From the NCBI GenBank assembly GCA_002408465.1, contig DHSM01000008.1:1-64000 (forward strand): a stretch of DNA of 64,000 nt, in the 5' to 3' direction. Positions 60,679 through 64,000 of the stretch are shown piece after piece. A program made the position numbers and the translations under genes. The notes under the pieces are model-generated. The model ran no database searches. It was not told the DNA's origin and worked only from the letters and a program-made list of their open reading frames with translations. The stretch is from Firmicutes bacterium UBA5286 (GTDB lineage: Bacteria > Bacillota > Proteinivoracia > UBA4975). Positions within the stretch are counted from its first letter, which is position 1. Every line of letters starts with the position of its first letter.

Positions 60679-60793
60679 CTTACCGTGCCGAAAGTCCCGC
60701 CAGTCATCCACGGTTTTTCCCTGCGCCAAAGTGGGTTGTCTATATTTATGGGAATGGGCAATTGCCGAGGTTGTTGAGGAGAAAGGAAAGTGA
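60653..60793 (+). CDS. Small cysteine-containing protein
   Basis: 46 aa, ATG 60653 inside the end of the excisionase gene, with GAGAGGTGGG upstream. Sequence has VNLPCRKSRQSSTVFPCAKVGCLYLWEWA. The three Cys and Trp-rich end look designed rather than random. It ends 3 nt before the next start. Function unknown. Confidence 0.5.
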   Translation: MSKLKSVVNLPCRKSRQSSTVFPCAKVGCLYLWEWAIAEVVEEKGK

Positions 60794-60796
60794 GGT

Positions 60797-61684
60797 ATGA
60801 GAGGAGGATATTATTCATTGCCGAAGATACTCTTCACAAATGCTTTCCCCACGATAGGGTTACCTGCCAAAGTGCTTTATGCCATGATACTGGACAGGCT
60901 ATCTTTGTCAGAGAAGAACAATTGGAAAGACCCAAACCGAGACACGTTTGCTTTATTTTCCCGGGAAGAAATGGCGCGATTTCTAGGGGTGAGCCGACCT
61001 ACAGCAACCAAGGCTCTCGGGGAACTAAAAGCTGCAGGGTTGATTCGGGAAGTATCTCAGGGCAAGAACAGGCCAACAAGGCTATATATTGAGGGAAAGA
61101 ATCTTTCCTTCACAGCAGAGGCTGAGGGAAAGGAAGTTTCCCTCACAAATGACCCTGAGGGAAAGAATTTTTCTTCTGAGGGAAAGATTTTTTCGTCTGA
61201 GGGAAAAGAATTTGCCCCGAGTAACTTAAAAGAACAACTTAATCTAGTAACTTTAAAAAAAGAAAGTACTGCGCCTAGCTGTGCCGTAGCTGAGCCTAGC
61301 AATGCAGTTTCTATATCACCCGATAGACAGAACGACGAGGTGCCTTATGAACAAATTGTAGAACTCTACCTCCGGTATTGTCCCTGTATGCCGAAGGTCG
61401 GGAAAATTAGGGAAGAAACAAAAAAGAAAATAAGAGCACGTTGGCAGGAATGCCAGGACCTTGACGCTTGGACTGATTACTTTAAGAAAGCTGGACAATC
61501 TGACTTTCTAAATGGTAGGAGTGGGAAAAATTATAGAGCTAATTTCACTTGGTTGCTTAGCAGAGATAATATGGCCAAGGTGTTAGATGGTCGGTACGAC
61601 AACGACGATTACCCGTATTGGGCAGCCAGGGAGCGCCAAATAGCTCTGGATGCTCAAGAATTACAGTATAAGGAGGTAACATGA
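60797..61684 (+). CDS. RepA-N-type replication initiator of an integrative element
   Basis: 295 aa. N-terminal winged helix typical of plasmid/ICE initiators (YYSLPKILFTNAFPTIGLPAKVLYAMI, FALFSREEMARFLGVSRPTATKALGELKAAGLI). Residues about 98-140 are a degenerate repeat of EGK-x-x-S units (five times). The C-terminal region (about 180-270) is a helical domain. With the next gene it probably supports transient autonomous replication after excision. Confidence 0.75.
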   Translation: MRGGYYSLPKILFTNAFPTIGLPAKVLYAMILDRLSLSEKNNWKDPNRDTFALFSREEMARFLGVSRPTATKALGELKAAGLIREVSQGKNRPTRLYIEGKNLSFTAEAEGKEVSLTNDPEGKNFSSEGKIFSSEGKEFAPSNLKEQLNLVTLKKESTAPSCAVAEPSNAVSISPDRQNDEVPYEQIVELYLRYCPCMPKVGKIREETKKKIRARWQECQDLDAWTDYFKKAGQSDFLNGRSGKNYRANFTWLLSRDNMAKVLDGRYDNDDYPYWAARERQIALDAQELQYKEVT

Positions 61685-61685
61685 G

Positions 61686-62252
61686 ATGAATCGAACGGAA
61701 ACAGCAGACCTTTTGCACTATCTTGCAGTGGCATATCAAGGCAGGTTAAGATTTCCTACCGGTACACCCTCAGGAGATGATTGGATGATCCTGGTTTATC
61801 GGCGCATCCTAAGAAATATCCCAGCTGATATAGCACTTGCAGCTGCTGATAAGTTTATTTCCCAGGGGACAGAACGGCCTCCGCTCCCTGGACAGTTAGC
61901 GGCTGAAGCACGAAAACTGGTTGACCCAAGGCCCGAAAGGACCGGTCTTGAGGGATGGGAGGAACTACAAAGGGCATTTGCCCGATATAGCCCATATTAC
62001 CAATATAGCGAGTTTGTAGAATGCCTAAGCGAAGAGGTCCGGGGAATTGTCCGTATGATTGGAATCAATACAATCGATAACACTGATCCTGCGTTTATGC
62101 AGCCCAGGTTTGTGAAGCTTTACGAGGAGCAGCAGAAAAGAACCCGTGAGCTGGATCAAATTATGGAGATGCAAGATAGATTGCAAAAGGGCGAGACAGA
62201 CAAGAATCTTCTGATTCAAAGTGTTGTGGAGGAAGACAAAATCCAGAACTAG
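61686..62252 (+). CDS. Helicase-loader-like protein
   Basis: 188 aa. The N-terminal half (TADLLHYLAVAYQGRLRFPT, DDWMILVYRRILRNIPADIALAAADKFISQ) resembles phage loader/inhibitor proteins for the replicative helicase (G40P loader type). The C-terminal quarter is a charged helix. ATG 61686 directly follows the initiator gene (1 nt gap), so the two are co-translated. Confidence 0.6.
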   Translation: MNRTETADLLHYLAVAYQGRLRFPTGTPSGDDWMILVYRRILRNIPADIALAAADKFISQGTERPPLPGQLAAEARKLVDPRPERTGLEGWEELQRAFARYSPYYQYSEFVECLSEEVRGIVRMIGINTIDNTDPAFMQPRFVKLYEEQQKRTRELDQIMEMQDRLQKGETDKNLLIQSVVEEDKIQN

Positions 62253-62364
62253 CATTAGGGACAGCCCGTTCGGGAAGAGGTATTTCATCTCAAGTTTTCA
62301 GTCCGATTTAAGAAGTTACGAATACAGTCTACAAGTACATTGAGGTCCTAGAGGAGGAAACTGT

Positions 62365-63528
62365 ATGCCGAAGGTCAGTAAGAGGTCAGATGGGCGCTGG
62401 GAGACCAGGGTGCGAGTTGGAACGGACAACGGAAAACCTAAGTACCGGTCTATCTATGGGAGAACTAAAAAAGAAGCTGAAGAAAAGCTAGCAGAGATTA
62501 CAACTCAACTTAAAACAGGAACTTACGCTAACCCTTCTAATGTGACTTTAGGTGAATGGATTAATGAATGGATCAACGGACGGCCAAATATTCGGGAGAC
62601 AACCAGAGCCTTCTATGATTCCCTTATTAGAGTCCACATTGCTCCTGCTTTAGGGGATATAAAGCTCAATAGACTCACAACAAGAGACATTCAGACCTTG
62701 TTAAATGAGAAGATGGTGGACGGGGCAGTACGAGGAGGTGGTTTATCAGCTGCCACAATCCGATATATCCATGTCTGTATTCAGTCCGCGTTAAAACAGG
62801 CGGTGAAGGAAAGGTTACTGATTGTCAACCCTGCGGAAGCCGTTGAGTGTCCCAAAATTCCTCCCAAAGAGATGAAGACGCTAACCATCGAACAGGTTGG
62901 AATATTTCTTGAGGAGGCCAAACAGGATCCGAATTATGCAGCCTTCTTGCTGGATCTATCAACTGGACTCAGGCGGGGGGAATTACTAGGAATCTGGTGG
63001 GAAGACATTGATTTTGAAAAATCCACTCTAACGATTCGTCGCCAACTCTCTAAGCGGCCCAGGACTGCCGAGAAGCATCTGGACAGGCTCTTCTTCACAC
63101 AACCAAAGACGAATGCGGGGCATAGACAGCTATCTCTGCCCAGCAATGTTCTCCATGCACTAAAGGATCATAGGAAGCGGCAGCATGAGGCACGCCTAAT
63201 AATAGGGGGAGCCTATCTGAACCCTGATATTGTCTTCGCCACTCCAGAAGGTGGGCCGCTTTGCCCAGATAGCTTCTACAAGTCATTTAAAAGGATTCTT
63301 AGGAAGGCCGGGTTACCAAATGTACGATTCCACGATTTAAGGCACACATATGCGACCATGGCCCTTCAGGCGGGGATATCCCCCAAGACTATTCAAGCTG
63401 TCTTAGGCCACGCCAATATATCAACAACCCTAAATATCTACGGCCACGTTACTAAAGAAATGCACACCCAGGCTGCTGAAATCATGGGTGACATATTGGA
63501 GGGTTCAATAAAACTTCAAGGCGGCTAA
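62365..63528 (+). CDS. Tyrosine recombinase / integrase
   Basis: 387 aa, Tn916-like. AP2-type arm-binding domain (about 1-45, DGRWETRVRVGTDNGKPKYRS), SAM-like core-binding domain (about 60-150) and catalytic domain with R203 (TGLRRGELLG), H323-x-x-R326 (HDLRHTYA), H349 (LGHAN) and nucleophile Y359 (LNIYGH). All catalytic residues are present. ATG 62365 follows AGAGGAGG. It should drive integration and excision of the element that starts after tRNA-Val. Confidence 0.94.
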   Translation: MPKVSKRSDGRWETRVRVGTDNGKPKYRSIYGRTKKEAEEKLAEITTQLKTGTYANPSNVTLGEWINEWINGRPNIRETTRAFYDSLIRVHIAPALGDIKLNRLTTRDIQTLLNEKMVDGAVRGGGLSAATIRYIHVCIQSALKQAVKERLLIVNPAEAVECPKIPPKEMKTLTIEQVGIFLEEAKQDPNYAAFLLDLSTGLRRGELLGIWWEDIDFEKSTLTIRRQLSKRPRTAEKHLDRLFFTQPKTNAGHRQLSLPSNVLHALKDHRKRQHEARLIIGGAYLNPDIVFATPEGGPLCPDSFYKSFKRILRKAGLPNVRFHDLRHTYATMALQAGISPKTIQAVLGHANISTTLNIYGHVTKEMHTQAAEIMGDILEGSIKLQGG

Positions 63529-63915
63529 AAAACGAATAGCAATAGTATGACCTTAAACTGGCATACGGGAATACTTGGAAACCTCCGCTCCAAGCACGAC
63601 GATTCAAGTAGTCTCTCAGGAAGGGATAGCTATCTTGCATCCATGGGGAGTCGTCGGGTCACACGATGGAGTATCCGGGGAGCCACATCTTATTCCTTTT
63701 TTTAGCCCCGCAAGTTACATTCCTCTGTCACTCGGGGGAGGCTCTTGATGGAATAAGAATGTGCCCTTGGGAAGAGTAGCAAGCATTGCAAATGTATATA
63801 CATTTGCCACGGCAGTAGCCTCCCTCTGCCCGCACTTAGGTCAGAGTTCGGCTTTCTCCCGGCTTGTTGGGGCTTCGCCCCAAACCCCTATAAAGCAACG
63901 GTGAGGAGGTTAAGC
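63529..63915. other. Intergenic region with possible oriT
   Basis: No gene is seen in these 387 nt. Close to the end (about 63866-63887) TTGGGGC-TTC-GCCCCAA forms a perfect hairpin followed by ACCCCTATAAAGC, directly upstream of a MobC-like start. Hairpin-plus-nick-site arrangements before mobC are typical of transfer origins. Assignment is inference. Confidence 0.4.
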
Positions 63916-64000
63916 ATGTCATCGGTTAAGAAGACAGGCATCTTTATAAGGGTGACACAGGAAGAAAAGGAACAGGCCAGGGAACAAATGAAAAAAGCTG
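63916..64000 (+). CDS. MobC-like mobilization protein (partial)
   Basis: Only the first 28 codons are in the window (MSSVKKTGIFIRVTQEEKEQ...), matching the ribbon-helix-helix start of MobC-type relaxosome accessory proteins (IxIRVTxEE). GAGGAGG precedes ATG 63916. The gene runs off the end of the window. Confidence 0.55.
   Translation, partial: MSSVKKTGIFIRVTQEEKEQAREQMKKA

Noticed and set aside
58937..63915. A second tRNA-Val 3' end marking the right border of the element
   Set aside because: I looked for the tRNA 3' sequence after the integrase and did not find it in the window.

Overview
The window comes from a spore-forming, Gram-positive anaerobe of the Clostridia, of a Peptococcaceae / Syntrophomonadaceae / Dethiobacter-like type; I cannot fix the genus. 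The evidence is a forespore cluster (dacF-spoIIAA-spoIIAB-sigF, then spoVAC-spoVAD-spoVAE without spoVAA/AB), a second sporulation block (ytfJ, dacB, spmA, spmB), sigA, ScpA/ScpB, a T-box leucyl-tRNA synthetase, tRNAs with encoded CCA, strong Shine-Dalgarno sites with many TTG and GTG starts, and host-like DNA of roughly balanced GC. Several AT-rich stretches stand out against it (1-3160, about 13300-15130, 39700-42090, 59000 to the end).

Layout. 1-3159: an AT-rich MacAB-like ABC export module behind a truncated gene. 3572-9384: sporulation genes dacF, spoIIAA, spoIIAB, sigF, a dodecin, spoVAC/AD/AE, an unknown membrane gene and a decayed spoVAF. 9402-12383: three overlapping genes of the CoA-dehydratase-activase type. 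12491-15918: lipoproteins and membrane proteins, with a two-gene insert between perfect 24-bp direct repeats. 16276-21987: DHH-CBS-polyA polymerase fusion, site-2 protease, scpA, scpB, DUF2953, ytfJ. 22058-24306: dacB, spmA, spmB. 24342-25500: a NiCo riboswitch and its cation exporter. 25680-31428: degV, rluB, ccpN, the PPDK regulatory protein and ppdK. 31508-39228: a third carboxypeptidase (minus strand), dgt, sigA, three tRNAs, trmK, a Nif3-family gene, a zinc-ribbon coiled-coil protein and murG.

39304-42250: RNase P RNA, whose last 118 nt are repeated 2.56 kb downstream. The DNA between holds a QueC-like PP-loop gene and a frameshifted secreted M23 peptidase, so it looks like a small island integrated in the 3' end of rnpB. 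42383-55669: AI-2E-type permease, TGS GTPase, DUF1540, leuS with its T-box, a YtpB-like terpene synthase facing a polyprenyl diphosphate synthase, a LysR regulator with a Tm-1-like gene, cysS, glycerate kinase, DUF3307 and SatD. 55840-58834: a likely antibiotic-responsive unit made of a five-codon leader peptide, a structured attenuator, an APH-family kinase and an ABC-F ATPase. 58880-end: tRNA-Val followed by the start of an integrative mobilizable element (regulator, excisionase, RepA-like initiator, helicase-loader-like protein, tyrosine integrase, possible oriT, start of a MobC-like gene).

Together the core genes cover forespore sigma-F control, dipicolinate uptake, cortex maturation, chromosome condensation, pyruvate/PEP switching (CcpN, PPDK regulator, PPDK), tRNA charging and maturation, and polyprenyl metabolism. 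The most notable signals are the rnpB-bounded island, the 24-bp-repeat insert, the leader-peptide attenuator, the three-frame spoVAF relic, the missing dnaG between dgt and sigA, and a DacB-type enzyme with KIG in place of KTG.
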